Below, one piece after another: positions 43,701 through 55,800 of a stretch of 64,000 nt of DNA. Below the pieces are notes generated by a model. The model was not told the origin of the DNA, did not search any database, and was given only the letters and a program-made list of their open reading frames with translations. Both the position numbers and the translations under genes were made by a program. Each line of letters starts with the position of its first letter. Position 1 is the stretch's first letter. Source of the stretch: Cohnella phaseoli (GTDB lineage Bacteria; Bacillota; Bacilli; Paenibacillales; Paenibacillaceae); assembly GCF_003386235.1 (NCBI RefSeq), contig NZ_QRDZ01000011.1, positions 179,057 to 243,056 on the forward strand, written 5' to 3'.

Positions 43701-46700
43701 TCGTTAACCGCTTCGATCAGCAATTTGTATTCCCGTTCTTCCAAAGCACTGACGTTCAATAGCGCATTCAGATCAAAGGCATGGACATTGCCTGCCGCAA
43801 CCTGAACGCTGCTGCCGAGCGCTTGTCCGTCAACCGTTAACGTCAGTGCAGCCGCCTGATTCGGCGAGACCTTCAGCGAGGCTTGATCAGCCTTGGTAAT
43901 GAACAGTACCCGATCGCTGCCGTCATAGGTTTTGACGGTTTTGGTGCTGACGGTATCAGAGCCGCCTCCGGCATCCAGCGATACCGTCAGCGCCGCCGGT
44001 TGCGGTTCCGGCATCGTCACAGCAAGGCTTGCCGACAGCGGGCTAACCGCGATTCGACCGGCTGACTGACCGATCGCCGATACCGCCACCGTGTAATCGA
44101 CATTCGGCTGCAGTCCGGAGATCACCGCTTGCTGCGTAGCGCCCGCCTGCGGCTCGACATCCATGAACGGCGTAACCGGCTCGCTGCCCGCTCCTTCTCC
44201 GACCCAAACCCGATATTTCTCCACCTGTCCGGTGACGGACTTGAAGCTTAGCGATACTTCGCCATTGCCTGTCGACAACAGTTCAAGCTGAGCCGGAGCA
44301 GCCAGTGCGTAGGAGGATTTGACTTCCACTACGTCTTCCGCAACGCCGTAAGCAGGCGCTTCGCTCTCGCTGGTCGCCGCAGCCGACAAGTAATAGGTGC
44401 CCGGCAGCGCCAAATCCGGTATATCGATTACTGTCATGCCGGATCCCGGCAAATCTTCCGCAAGCGCATCTCCGATATAGTCCTCCTTGCCTGCGGTCAG
44501 CATCAGCGCGACTTTCGTACCGGGAGCGGCGTTTGCCGTCGACCAAGTGATCCGAATGCGATTGTCCGCTACCGCCGCAACGGAAACCTTCACTTCAGGC
44601 AGAGGAATCAGCTTCTGAATTTCCAATTCCGCCCGCTTGCCGTTCTGCACCAACCATTTGCCAGCAGGCGCATCCAGCAGCGAGATATACAGCATATCCC
44701 GGCCGTCTTCGGCCGGATAAGGCGTCACGACCTGCATCTGCTCCAGCGGATCGCCGCCGGCCGGTGCGCTCGGCACCCGGTCCGCCGCCGGCTGTAAATA
44801 GGCGTTGCCGTCCGGCGCAGTGAAATCCAACTCATAACGCGTGCCGTCGGGCTTGAGAACGACCGTATCGGCATTACCGCCGCTGACGGACAGCATGTAG
44901 TCGCCCTTCTCCACAACATCGAAATATTTGGAATATCGGCCTTCGTTCAATAACGGCTTGATCGATATGAACTTCCGGCTTAATTGATAGGCCATGATGC
45001 TCGTAAAGCTGCTGCCAACCGCCTTCCACTGGCCTTTCAGCTCAACGCCGTCGATCCACACGGTCATTTTCCGCTGGCTGCTGTCGTAGGTCATATTCAT
45101 GCCGTTCAAATTTGAATTCGGCTGCAGTGCGTACAGATCGCCTGTCGGCGTATACAGCTTTGTATGCTCGTCTGCGCCGTAAATTTCCACAATCGCCTGG
45201 CCGCTGCTCCAGTTGTTCAGCTCAAAGTGCGTAGGATAAGCTTTGTCCTGCACCCATTGCTGCAACTGCTCCACCGTCGTTTGCGCCGGTACACGGCTCA
45301 ATTGCGCCTCTGGACTTGTGTTGGCGACTATCAGCCATGTACCCGTTTCGGCTACGTCCAGCAAAATGTGCTGATTGTCGTCGGCATCCTTGAAGGAGTT
45401 CCATCCCGGCTGACTCGACGACATTTCCAGATGGTAGGGTCTGCCGTCCGGTTTGTAGACAATCAGCTCGGCAGGGGCCTGATCTACCTGCATTGAATAA
45501 AGGCCATTCTTCTCCACAAGCAAGGAAGTAACTTGACGCTCCCCCGTCTGCCGCCACACTTGAGCCAACTGCTCCAATGTCAGCGAACGATTCGCGAACA
45601 GCAATTCGTGAACGCGGGCCTCGCTATCGGCCCCTGCGGTAAGCTTCCAAACCCCTTTATGCAAGGAAACCCGCATGAAAGTAAGATTCGCCGCGGCATC
45701 GTAGACCGTCTCCGTCTTCGCCGCACTTTCGCCTTTCGAACCGTCGATAGCGGAAACCGTCAATGATGCGGAACTCTGATCTCCCGTGATCACAATCAGT
45801 GCCTCGTAGGCCCGATCCGAACGGAATACAGTAGTTGTCGTCTGGCCGGAAGCCTCATTCTGTGCGCTCATGGCCAGCGACAGCTCCACAGAGGTCAGTT
45901 GACCGTCCGCAAAACGCGCCTTCGCGTTCCGGTCCGCGACCTCCTGCGGTTGCACGATTGCGTTCACCGGCGTCATATCGTACACCTTTTGCATCTCGCG
46001 GGGTGCCGTCGTTAAAGCGGCAACCGCATTAAAGCGGGCAAAGTCAAAGCTCTTCGCCCAATCGTCGCTTGCCGCGAGGTTAAAGGTTGAGAAATCGTTT
46101 GGCTCGAAATCGATCAGTTCCTCCAGAATGTCGCCAAGCGGCGCGGTTTTCTCGAAGAAATCGTCGATCTTATTGTAGAGGTTGCCAACGAAATCGAGCC
46201 CCTTCTCCCACCAGGATTTCTTTGGCGGCTCTGCCTCCACCTCGAACAGGATCGTATTGTTGCTGAACGTATACGACACTCGGGCATTAATTCCGTTATG
46301 CTTCATCATACCGATCACTTGCTTGTCGTTTACGCTTAATGCCACATCGCGAATCGTCGCGCCGCCTATGCGCGGAATGCCCTTCGGCACATACACGGTC
46401 GCTTTCAGGATGCCGTCATATCCTTTTTTATTGAAGGAATAGGCCGCAATTTTGCCTTTGATCGTATCGAAGGCGTTAATGTCGCCCGACGCCAGGAAGC
46501 CCGGCTTCGTGAAGCCTTTGATTCCGGCAATCGCAGGATTAACGACCGCTTGCAGGGTCATGTTTTTGACCGGCAGCCAGTAGTAATATTCGATTCCCGT
46601 CGCATCGAAGCCATAAGGCGTCAAATTGACGGCGATTTCGTCCGTGCCCACCAGATTAAACTTGTAAGTCGATGACGGATGCTTCTGTTGAGGGACAAGA

Positions 46701-49564
46701 ACATCCGCTACCGAACCGGATACGGGCAACCGTTGCGGAACTTGCGTTTTTCCGGCCAGCTTGTCCGCTTTTCCGTACAAATAGTTGACCTGGAGACCCG
46801 TGGAGGCCAGAACCGACTTGTTGAACATACTGAAGCCGATCTCGTCGAGCCATCCTTGCTTCAGCTTCATAAGCAGGTCGAAGCTGATGTCCGTTCCCGG
46901 CACTTTGCCCTTGCCCTTCACACTTACTAAAGGATAACGGCTGTCGATATTAAAAGAAGTATTGCTTACGTCGATCGGACCGACCTTAAAGGTCTTGTCC
47001 AACGCGTAATTACCTACCAGTTCGAACCGGCCGTAGCGATATTGCAGGTCGTCAATTGTTATTTCTTTGGATACTTTCTGGTTTCCGACCATAAAGCCAA
47101 GCTCAAGAGAACCGGCCAACTTCATGCCGTTCTGGACAAAAGTGATTTTACTCGCCTTGATCGGCATATCGGTGCCCGTGTAGTCAACGGCGCTTCCACC
47201 GTTCGCTGCCATAGTGAAGTTGTCAGAGTCCAACTCGAAGCTGCCTTCATACAGCGTGTAAGGTACGCCACCGCTGTTGACATACAATCTGCCTTCTCCG
47301 GAGATTACCGATTTTGCCGGATTCCTCTTGTCTACAACAAGGCTGCTGCCTTTGAACAGTACGGTTCCATTGATCGTAACGACATTATCCGTGTCACTTA
47401 ACGTGTACAAGTTCGGAGCAGCAGTGGTTTCCGTAAACGGCGCCTGCAGCCTCAGTGCGCTGATTTCATTGGCGGAAGAGGTGCTCGGTACATCCACAGC
47501 AGCAAAGTTGCGCGGCTCATAGAAGTCCGTCGCGATCAGTTGCAACCCTTCCGGGAACACATAGTCTTCATTTTTATCTACATCTTTTTTAAAGAAATCG
47601 TGTTTAAGTACGACGTCATATTTTCCTGGCGGCAACTCTGCGTTCCAGGTCAATTCCAACTGCCGCACGTTCACAATACTGTATTCTAACGGATACTCCG
47701 TATTGTCAGCGCCACGCAAATGAAAATGAATTTCACGCAGCGGCTTGCGCAACAGGTTCGTCATATCTTCGCCAACGGCAACGATCCGTTTCTTATCGTT
47801 CACATGGACAATGGATGCGCCCACGCGATCAAAACGAACCTCCGGCGGCTCTAAATCCGGATCATCTTCAAATGGGAAAAGTATACTCTCCGTATAACTC
47901 TTGCCGATGTCATTGACGGCATAGCCGCGAATCTCATATTCGTTCTGCCATACGAGGCCGGTTAGGGTCACGGTGAACGAGCCGATCCCCTGCGAACCCG
48001 ACGGGTGAGGTACTACGATCCAATCTTCGCTGCCCGAAGCGTTGCGATATTCTATCCCGTGTTCCGTGATCTTCTTGCCGCCAAGCGACTTGATTCTCGC
48101 AATAACGCTGACGGTGTCGTCAATATGCGCCGGATCGGAAGAAATCTTCGGGTCGCCTACCAACTCTATTTCCGGAGCTGACGGGACTGTATAACCAAAC
48201 GCCCAGGTTTCGTTGACAAGGCTAGCGACTTCTGTGTGGTCTTGCTTTCCTCCCTCGCCTGGCGGCTTGTCATAGATAGTCACATAATCTCGGCTTCCGC
48301 CGAAAATAATCAGCTTGGTACCGTCAAATGCCATGCTGGTTCCGCTCAGAGGAAAGGGCGTTTGACTGGGCCAAAGCTGGTAGCCTCCCACCGAAGTAGG
48401 ATCGTCAATAATCGCAAAATTGGACGAGCCGTATTGCGGAATACTCTCCCATGCCCCATCCTTCCAGCCATAGGCCATACCGGTTACCGGATATGGATTG
48501 ACTGAGGACGGCATCCTCAGGTTCGCTACCAAAGAGGTGTTAGCCCCTTGATAATGAACATAATCCCGAGCCCCGCTGAAGAAGACGACCCGCTTGCCGT
48601 CGTAGCCCATAGAATGGGCAAAGCGACCGAAATCAAGCCCAAGCGGACCAGGAGACGAGCTCCATGTCTGCGAGCCTTTGTTCCATATCCATAAATACGG
48701 CGAACTGCCCTTGACCGTATGTCCGCTTTCTGTTGTCCAGCCGGTAATGCCGCCATAGAGAACCGCAGTCTCGCCGTTATAGCTCATCTGCCCCGCGTAT
48801 GCACCCGGCGGAGAGTCATTCGGGTCTGAAGGCGTAACATCATTCCAATTCGTTCCGTTCCAGATCCAAGTGTCTCCATAAGGATTAACCGCGTCAAGCC
48901 CGCTATCGCCGCCGAATAGCACCAGGTTTGTGCCGTCAGTGGCCAACTGCGGTGCGGAACGTACCGAGGGTGACGTAGCCGGATGCAATTGTTGCCATTT
49001 ATTATTTTTCCATAGCCACGTATCGTTGTAGCACGTACTGGCGCCGCAGCCCCCGAACAAAATCAAGCCTTCGCTGGCCGAGTCGTACGCCATGACCGCT
49101 CTGCTGCGGGCAGGCGGGGAAATCGACAGTCCGTTCACTTGGGTCCAGCTATTGCTGCTGTTATCCCAAGTCCAAGTATCGTTCAGCGGATTGCCCCCGT
49201 CCCAGCCTCCGAATAAAATAACCTGACCGTCCGCTTCGTCGTAAGCCATAGCGGCATACTCTCTGGCGCGCGGTATGACCACGCCTTCGCCTACCCGCTC
49301 CCAGAGGTAGTCCGCTAATTTATCATTGACTCCATACGTACTGGAAGTCACGCTCACTCCGACAGGCTCGAAGTCGAGGTCAGGCATTATCTCTTCGATT
49401 ACCTGCCCGGAATCTTCCTCCTCCGCATAGGCTATATTGCCGTTCCCATACGCCAGAGGAAAACATTGCAGAATTAACGCGACAATCAATAGTTTAGCCA
49501 ATCCCGAGCTCCAATGTTTGCGCAACAAATCTGCTCCTCCATTCTCATAGTTGTTTCGGCCCAT
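40796..49564 (-). CDS. Giant kelch-propeller SLH surface protein A
   Basis: Cell-surface protein of 2,922 residues anchored to secondary cell-wall polymer by SLH domains. The signal segment (LAKLLIVALILQCFPLAYG) ends near residue 46. Residues 95-460 are kelch-like blades (AAMAYDEADGQVILFGGWDGG and several more). A fibronectin-like domain lies at 460-560, followed by long beta-rich regions. Another fibronectin III domain lies near 1753-1858. Four cadherin-like beta-sandwich units lie at about 2165-2465 (TYEAYVDDTVEAVVLTP, ANYKVFVPEATTTFTLLP). A pre-SLH module with KFSTFTIVRI ends near 2710, and three SLH domains (YPDGTFRPSQSIKRAEFA, DNQGRFRPDAAVTRAEMA, YPDGSFQPDRPLTRAETV) fill 2720-2915. The start is the ATG at 49564, with GGAGAG 7 bases upstream. 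It is a tandem paralog of the next gene. Binding partner unknown. Confidence 0.92.
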   Translation of the reverse strand: MGRNNYENGGADLLRKHWSSGLAKLLIVALILQCFPLAYGNGNIAYAEEEDSGQVIEEIMPDLDFEPVGVSVTSSTYGVNDKLADYLWERVGEGVVIPRAREYAAMAYDEADGQVILFGGWDGGNPLNDTWTWDNSSNSWTQVNGLSISPPARSRAVMAYDSASEGLILFGGCGASTCYNDTWLWKNNKWQQLHPATSPSVRSAPQLATDGTNLVLFGGDSGLDAVNPYGDTWIWNGTNWNDVTPSDPNDSPPGAYAGQMSYNGETAVLYGGITGWTTESGHTVKGSSPYLWIWNKGSQTWSSSPGPLGLDFGRFAHSMGYDGKRVVFFSGARDYVHYQGANTSLVANLRMPSSVNPYPVTGMAYGWKDGAWESIPQYGSSNFAIIDDPTSVGGYQLWPSQTPFPLSGTSMAFDGTKLIIFGGSRDYVTIYDKPPGEGGKQDHTEVASLVNETWAFGYTVPSAPEIELVGDPKISSDPAHIDDTVSVIARIKSLGGKKITEHGIEYRNASGSEDWIVVPHPSGSQGIGSFTVTLTGLVWQNEYEIRGYAVNDIGKSYTESILFPFEDDPDLEPPEVRFDRVGASIVHVNDKKRIVAVGEDMTNLLRKPLREIHFHLRGADNTEYPLEYSIVNVRQLELTWNAELPPGKYDVVLKHDFFKKDVDKNEDYVFPEGLQLIATDFYEPRNFAAVDVPSTSSANEISALRLQAPFTETTAAPNLYTLSDTDNVVTINGTVLFKGSSLVVDKRNPAKSVISGEGRLYVNSGGVPYTLYEGSFELDSDNFTMAANGGSAVDYTGTDMPIKASKITFVQNGMKLAGSLELGFMVGNQKVSKEITIDDLQYRYGRFELVGNYALDKTFKVGPIDVSNTSFNIDSRYPLVSVKGKGKVPGTDISFDLLMKLKQGWLDEIGFSMFNKSVLASTGLQVNYLYGKADKLAGKTQVPQRLPVSGSVADVLVPQQKHPSSTYKFNLVGTDEIAVNLTPYGFDATGIEYYYWLPVKNMTLQAVVNPAIAGIKGFTKPGFLASGDINAFDTIKGKIAAYSFNKKGYDGILKATVYVPKGIPRIGGATIRDVALSVNDKQVIGMMKHNGINARVSYTFSNNTILFEVEAEPPKKSWWEKGLDFVGNLYNKIDDFFEKTAPLGDILEELIDFEPNDFSTFNLAASDDWAKSFDFARFNAVAALTTAPREMQKVYDMTPVNAIVQPQEVADRNAKARFADGQLTSVELSLAMSAQNEASGQTTTTVFRSDRAYEALIVITGDQSSASLTVSAIDGSKGESAAKTETVYDAAANLTFMRVSLHKGVWKLTAGADSEARVHELLFANRSLTLEQLAQVWRQTGERQVTSLLVEKNGLYSMQVDQAPAELIVYKPDGRPYHLEMSSSQPGWNSFKDADDNQHILLDVAETGTWLIVANTSPEAQLSRVPAQTTVEQLQQWVQDKAYPTHFELNNWSSGQAIVEIYGADEHTKLYTPTGDLYALQPNSNLNGMNMTYDSSQRKMTVWIDGVELKGQWKAVGSSFTSIMAYQLSRKFISIKPLLNEGRYSKYFDVVEKGDYMLSVSGGNADTVVLKPDGTRYELDFTAPDGNAYLQPAADRVPSAPAGGDPLEQMQVVTPYPAEDGRDMLYISLLDAPAGKWLVQNGKRAELEIQKLIPLPEVKVSVAAVADNRIRITWSTANAAPGTKVALMLTAGKEDYIGDALAEDLPGSGMTVIDIPDLALPGTYYLSAAATSESEAPAYGVAEDVVEVKSSYALAAPAQLELLSTGNGEVSLSFKSVTGQVEKYRVWVGEGAGSEPVTPFMDVEPQAGATQQAVISGLQPNVDYTVAVSAIGQSAGRIAVSPLSASLAVTMPEPQPAALTVSLDAGGGSDTVSTKTVKTYDGSDRVLFITKADQASLKVSPNQAAALTLTVDGQALGSSVQVAAGNVHAFDLNALLNVSALEEREYKLLIEAVNEQGDRSFETRSLFIDRTKPLLIASGGENDNGELISLNGAVDSTGKLLVVGQTDIGAKLEIAGVTVPLDDEGRFVYYAPIEWNAGIERLTMTIYASDDAGNTTEYPFEVLKDSAGPWESFPSDLAALTVGGATLSVPYQFEELAYQAKSESNQVRIYAVPMVASSTVTIDGQPLTAGGYVEIETSDTEKTVQIKVQPTGSEPPKTYTLKISGGSSTALLQDLTLKKQTGETIAAAPFEGTDDTYEAYVDDTVEAVVLTPSALKAGSTITINEEPMSEANSEPIVLQAGENQIKVIVKSPDGTQSRTYQVSVWRARSGNTELQQLGIQTSGAAVTPSFAADIANYKVFVPEATTTFTLLPVAHQDATVRINGQLLNGSAVSLPLEEDSLTVRIVISAQNGGTRDYTLTVLRQKGAPEAPPLLSALEASARIDGSFTPYKLSYGTKQKVSQASMSITATANDPQATVTVMGKTLQGGGSFTASLANGQNTINVRVESPDQKVSQTYSIDVTRVNSGSSTTQIVRQTKVTGGAGEWVVQIPIVRTVAPDGSITDTVKLDADKAKDIVAKAKQGKTSIARIQVSDLPDDPADERYVNLSAQALTLLSDSGLSLQIELPEGVIELRGDSLKQLSQKGTDAYFRIVPIVAASERKTVDNRVLEADLVVQAADGRAVSVIGHPVKIETNYSGFNTEVLFRLDGLKLPANKAAADKLLSELRVYIEHSDGEKKLVQGKIRYNTDGSVAGIVIEVDKFSTFTIVRIGADEGDAEAGTLAPYLSGYPDGTFRPSQSIKRAEFATILHRLGLKGTDASAAGQAAGYKDVANKHWAAEAIADMQRTGLMRGDNQGRFRPDAAVTRAEMASIVARLLPAGAGDQTSSALPSDVQGHWASAAIGKAIQAGILKGYPDGSFQPDRPLTRAETVRVLNQLLERPTPAVTSSIWPDVPSNHWAIRDIESASGTVTVSEGGSVRNGQ

Positions 49565-49658
49565 TATGTATCTCTCCAATCGATAGAGTTCGACTTTATT
49601 CTACACATTGGCTCTAAACAAATAATAAACATTCCTAGTTCGCTAGTCCTACAATAGA

Positions 49659-49707
49659 AAAACAGGGCGCTCCACCGCGCAAAAAATGCACTTGAGAAAC
49701 ATCCCTT
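49659..49707 (-). terminator. Decayed copy of the terminator found at 58.67 kb
   Basis: CAGGGCGCTCCACCGCGCAA followed by AAAATGCACTTGAGAAAC mirrors the hairpin at 58672-58722 base for base except for about ten changes that weaken the stem. It lies between the two paralogs at the same distance from the start codon and shows that the duplication carried this upstream DNA. Confidence 0.65.
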
Positions 49708-49810
49708 ATATCAAAATCTATGAAGAAAAATCGCCAATTCCCCGTAAATCTACTCGCTGAACGCGAACAATCCGAAGATAACCCGCATATCTCCTCTCCG
49801 CGCGGACAGA

Positions 49811-49847
49811 CGAAAGCCCGCCAGACCTACCGGTCAGCGGGCTTTCG
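49811..49847 (-). terminator. Hairpin after kelch-SLH gene B
   Basis: CGAAAGCCCGC (49811-49821) pairs perfectly with GCGGGCTTTCG (49837-49847), 8 bases after the stop codon. There is no long T-run, so it may end transcription only partly; the decayed hairpin at 49.66 kb lies further on. Confidence 0.7.
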
Positions 49848-49854
49848 CTTCAAT

Positions 49855-52800
49855 TTATTTGCGCTGCGGAACGAGCTGCGCATCGTCGCTTTCCGACACC
49901 TTTACGATGCCGGACGCCGATTCGATGTCGCGAATCGCCCAGTGGCTCGTAGGAACGTCCGGCCAGGAAGAGGCCGAGACGGCAGGCGTCGGACGCTCAA
50001 GCAGTCGATTCAGCACCCGCACCGTCTCTGCGCGTGTCAACGGACGATCCGGATGGAACGAACCGTCCGGATAACCTTGCAGAATGCCCGCTTGCAGCGC
50101 TTTGCCGATCGCCTCCGCAGCCCAGTGCCCTTGCACGTCGTCCGGAAGCGCCGCGGTCGCTGTCTGATCCCCTGCTCCCGCCGGAATCAGTCTGGCCACG
50201 ATGCTTGCCATTTCCGCACGAGTTACCGCAGCCCCTGGACGGAAACGACCTTGATTATCCCCAAGCATCAGGCCCGAGCTTTGCATATCGGCAATAGCCT
50301 CTGCAGCCCAATGCTTGGCCGCCACATCCTCATAGCCTGCAGCCCGTCCGGCAGCGGAAGCATCAATGCTCTTTAAGCCAAGACGATGCAAAATGGTTGC
50401 GAACTCCGCGCGTTTAATCGATTGCGAAGGGCGGAATGTTCCGTCCGGATACCCGGACAGATACGGTTCCAGCGTTCCTGCCGTATCTCCCTCGCTCAAG
50501 CCGATTCGTACAATCGTAAACGTACTGAACTTGTTGACTTCGACGGCAATGCCGGCTACGCTGCCGTCCGCGTTGTATCTAACCTCTCCCTGCATCAGCT
50601 TCTTCTCTCCGTCGCTATGCTCAATGTACACTCTCAGCTCCGACAGCAGCTTTTTGGCTGCCTCCTTATCCAAGGGCAGCTTTAAGCTGTCGAGACGCAG
50701 CAGCACTTCCGTCTTAAAGCCGGAATAGTTCGTTTCGATTTTGACCGGGTGTCCGATCACGGAGACCGGGCGGCCGTCGGCTGCTTGCACGACTAGATCC
50801 GCCTCCAGCACCCGAGTGTCTACCGTCTTCCGCTCGCTGGCCGCAACGATCGGTACGATGCGGAAGTAGGCGTCCGTCCTCTTCTGGCCAAGCTGCTTCA
50901 GCGCATCGCTCCGCAGCTCGATGACGCCTTCCGGCAGATCGATCTGCAGCGACAGACCGCTGTCCGCTAGAAGAATCAACGCCTGGGAGCTCAAGCTCAC
51001 GAAGCGCTCGTCGGCTGGATCGCCCGGTAAGTCGGTCACTTGAATCCGCGCGACGGTTGTCTTGCCCTGCTTCGCTTTGGCAACGACGTCTTTCGCCTTA
51101 TCCGCGTCCAGCTTCACCGTATCGGTTGTGCTGCCGTCGGGAGCAACGGTCCGAATGATCGGTATTTGCACAACCCAATCTCCCGCGCCGCCGGTAACCG
51201 TCGATTGACGAACATTCTCTGTTGTTATCGCCGGCGATGACGAAGACGAAGAGGAGCCTGAGCTTGTTCGCGTTACATGAATAGAATAGGTTTGTGAGGT
51301 CCTATGATCCGCCGACTCCACATTTACGATAATGGTATTTTCACCGACCGCGATAGAAGGCGTAAACGTACCGCCGCCCTGTTGCGTAACATCTTGCACC
51401 GTTACGGTTGCATCCGGATCGCTTGCCATGGCAACGATACTCACCTTCGCATTCTGGGTTTTCGATACCATATCATACTTAAACTTGTACGGCGCAAACT
51501 CGCCATCCAGGTTTGGCGTTGCTTCCAGACTGGCAAGCGTTGGCGACTGTCCAGGCACCGTCTGTCGGCGCAATAAGCCAACCGTGTAGGTACGCGTCGC
51601 GGCTCCATCCTCTGCGGTTACTTCAATGGCAACGGTTTGCGCATCCTTCGTAAACGGCAGAGATACCTCTCCGCTTGTTGGCATCTGACCATTGATGCGA
51701 AGAGTAGCATCAGTCTGCTCAGTGATAGGCAGAAACTTAAACTCATCCGTCGCATAAGGCACAATCACCTTATAGTTGCTCGTTTGAGGATTAAAGTCCG
51801 CTAACAGCTCCGCCCCGTCTGTGACAATACCCAGGCTTTGCAGCCGCGCATTGTCGCTTGGCTCGCGCATTACAACGAGGGTATACTCTCGCTTAGTCAC
51901 GCCATCCGGCGCAGTAACGATAATCGGTATCCGATTCTCGCCAACGCTTAGCTGAATCGGCGCAGAGGCTTGCCCGCTTGAGACAGCCTGACTTTTCACT
52001 TGAATGGCGGAGCCGATCTTCGATGCGCCAGCGGTCACCGTCACACGATCCACGCTGTTGCCCACATAGGCGGTATAGCTCTCCTCCGCTCCTGTGAAGC
52101 TTGGCGCCGGAATCTCGTCTCCGGTCTGCGCATCGTTAAGCGTTAACGTACTCAGCGTCGCTTCGCTGGAGCCCGTTCCATTCAGCTTCAGCGAATAGAG
52201 CCTGTCTCCCGCACTTGCGGAATGTACTTTGATGGACACCGTTGTTTCCCCGGAAGCAGGCAACGCTATGTCCACATATCCGCTGGTCGGAAGTGCCGTA
52301 TCATTGACCGTCACTGTAGAAGCAGCATCCATCGGCACCGCATACACGCGAACGCTGTCCGCATAGGCTGCCGCTTCATATTCGGTTTGACCGAATTGAT
52401 AAGGCGTAATCATCCGTGCGTTGCCTACGGTCAACGCTGCAAGCTCTCCAGGGGTTGCCGGAATCGGTCCAGACACACCCCGCATCACTTCAAACTTATA
52501 CACGGTTTCATTGCCCGCCACATCCGTAGCAGTCATCGCGAATGCGACAGATTCTTCCGAATCTCCCCACTCAATCGGAGCGTAATAACTGAATTGACCG
52601 TTATCGTCCACAGGCACAGTAATGCCGTTCACAACAAGCGTTGCTCCCGCATCGGTTTGGCCGGTCATATACACATTGCTGTGTTCCGCGACCCTGCCAT
52701 TAAGCGAAATCGGCTCGTTCTGCGCATCCAGGCCTCCAGAAGCGATCAGCAGCGGCGCCGTCCGATCAATTACCAGCTTGCGGTAGGCCATACTGCGGTC

Positions 52801-55800
52801 GCCGCGTTCATTGACGGCTTCAATCTGTATGCTGTTCACCCGCTCCGGCAACTCATTCACGCCAAGTAACACCTGCAAGTCAAACGTTGCCGTTCCCCCC
52901 GCCGCTACTTGCTCGCCGGCAAGCTGCTTCCCATTAACAAACAGGGTAAGCGCAGCGGACTGATCCGACTCGATCTGTAAGGAAGCTTGCTCAGCCGCCG
53001 TAAACAACGCCTGCTCCTCGCTGCCGTAATAAGCCAGATAAGATTTCTCCACAACGGCTTTCCCGCCTGCCGCGTTCACGGCTACGGCCAACTTCGCCGG
53101 TTCCGGAACAGGCAATTCCGTCTGCACGCTCGCAGACAGCGGACTAAGCGCCACACGGCCTTGCGCATGTCCGATTGCCGAGACGGCAATATCGTAAGTC
53201 GCTCCGGCCGTTAGACCGGAAATTACGACCTTCTGCGTGTTTCCGGCTTGCGGCTCGACATCCATGACCGGAGCCATAGCCTGAGCGCCGCCTGTCTCGC
53301 TAACCCAAATGCGATAAGCGGACACCTCCCCGGCGACAGACGCAAACTGCAATGTAATCTCTTCATTGCCCGTCGCCACCACATTCGGCTGCTCAGGCGA
53401 TTGGAGCGTAACGGGAGCAGTCACTTCCACGATCCCCTGCGCCATTGTCAACAGCGGCATTCCATTCGTGCTTTCGCCTAAGACACTCAGATGATAAGTA
53501 CCAGGCAGCAGATCTCCCGGAAGATCGATCGCCTGATTGCCGGAAGCCGGCAGACCGCTGCGAATCACTTCTCCAACCCATTGATCAGCGGTGCCTGTGA
53601 GCATCAACGTTACTTGCGTATCGGACGCCGCATTTTCTGTGGACCATGCAACCTGAATCCGATTGTTCGCGCCGGCAACGTTCGATACCGAAGCAGTCAG
53701 CGCCGGCAACGGGATTAATTTCTGAATTTGCAGCTCTGCCGCTTTCGGAGTTTGAATCGTCCACTTGCCTGCCGGCGCGTTAAGCAGCGATACGTATAGC
53801 ATATCCTTGCCGTCATTAACCGGGTTCGACGTCACAATCTGCGGTGAATCTCCGCTAGAATCCGCACTTAGTACACGGTCAGACGCCGGTTGCAAATAAG
53901 CGTTGCCGTCAGGCTCGGCAAAGTTCAGCGTGTACGGCTTGCCGTCAGGCGCGATCAGAACGGTGTTCTCATTGCCGCCGCTCACCGTCAGCATATAATC
54001 CCCTTGCTCCTCCAGCATAAAATACTTGCTTACGAGGCCTTCCATCGTCAGCGGTTTGATCGATAAAAATTGCCTGGACGCCTTGTAAGCAACCGCACTC
54101 GTAAAAGTGTCGCTTACAACCTTCCATTGTCCCTTCAGATCAACGCCGTCCAGCCAAATCGTTTGCTTCTGTTGGGACTCATCATACAGGACGTTCATCC
54201 CCGGCAAACCCGGGTCGGGCTGCAACGCATACAGCTTGCCGCCAGGCGTATACAGCTTCGTCTGCGCATTCGCCCCGTAAATTTCTACAATCGCTTGTCC
54301 ATGCTCGGTCTGTTTCAGTTCGAATACCGTCGGATAAGCTTGGCTTTGCGCCCACTGCGCAACATCGCTCATCCCGGTCGCAGACGGCGCATTGCTCAAT
54401 ATTGAAGACGGAGCTGTGCCGGCGCTAATCATCCATGTGCCCGCCTGAGCTGCGTCCAACAAGACGTAAGTCGTTCCGTCCGCAGCGCGGAACGCATTCC
54501 AATTCGGCTCGCTCTGTGCCGTCTGCAGACTGTAAGGACGTCCATCCGGCTTGTACACAATCGCATCGCCTTGCGTTTTCCCAATTTGCAGGACGTAGCT
54601 ACCCGGCTCCTCCACCGTGAACGAGGTCACGGAACGCTCCGCCGCTTCCGCCCACAGCTTTCCAAGTTCATCCAGCTTCAGCGATTTGTTGGCGAACTGC
54701 AGTTCATTCACCTGAATCGCACTACTGCCGCTTATCGTCAAATTCCACTTTCCTGCGTACAACGCTACACGCATGTAGGTCGTATCGCTGGCCGCATCGT
54801 AAATCGTTTCCGCTTGTACAGCCTGCTCTTGCGTTGTCCCCGCAGCCGTCGCTTTCAGCGCAGCGGTTCGTTGATCTCCGGTCAATACGAACAGCGCGGT
54901 GTAAGGATGGTCTACCGTCAACGAAGCGATCAGCTTGCCGGCCGAGGCTTGTGTTGCCGTCACGACATACGGCGTCTGATCCATCGTGGTCAACTGTCCG
55001 TCCACCATACGCGCTTGCGCATCGGTATGCACCGGCTTCTCCGGCTGGATGGACGCGCTGATCGGCGTCAAATCAAAGGCGCGCGGAAGCGGAGCGGCCG
55101 ACAGAATATGCACCTGATTGTCTTTGTTCGACTTCGTAAATCCCAGAACGCCGGTCACGATATCGAGCCACGGCGCTGTGGCATCGAATATGCCGGTAAT
55201 ACCGCCGCCAACCGCATCCCTAAGACTCCACGTAGGCCACGTAGGCTTCGGCGGCTCCGCCTCCACGTCAAACGACATCGTATTGTCCTTCACCGAGTAA
55301 AATAAACTCGCGCCTATGCCATTGTGCTTAAACGTACCGTACAGCCCTCCTTGGCTCACGTTTAAAACCACGTCTTTAACCGTTACTCCGCCGATACGCG
55401 GAACCCCTGCCGGCACGCGGACGGTTGCGGTAATCGAACCTTTAAATCCCGACTGACTAGCCATGCTGATCGGACCTTTAATTTTGCCATCGAGATTGAA
55501 ATCGCCCTTCACGACATAACCCGGGTAGGAGAAACCTTTAATAGCTGCTCTTTTAGCATCGGTGACAGCTTGCATGGTCATATTCGACACAGGCAGCCAA
55601 TAGTAGTTGGCAGTTCCGCCGTTCGTGGTTAAACCATAGGAAAACAGGCTGGCATTAAATTCTCCGTTGTTCAAATGATAGTTGGCATTGCCCTTCTGCA
55701 ACTGCGAAAAGCCCGTATCGTTCATCGAACCGGTAACGCGCAGCGTCTGGGGAATCTGTATTTTGTTCGCCAGATTGTCTACACTGCCGGATAGAGAATT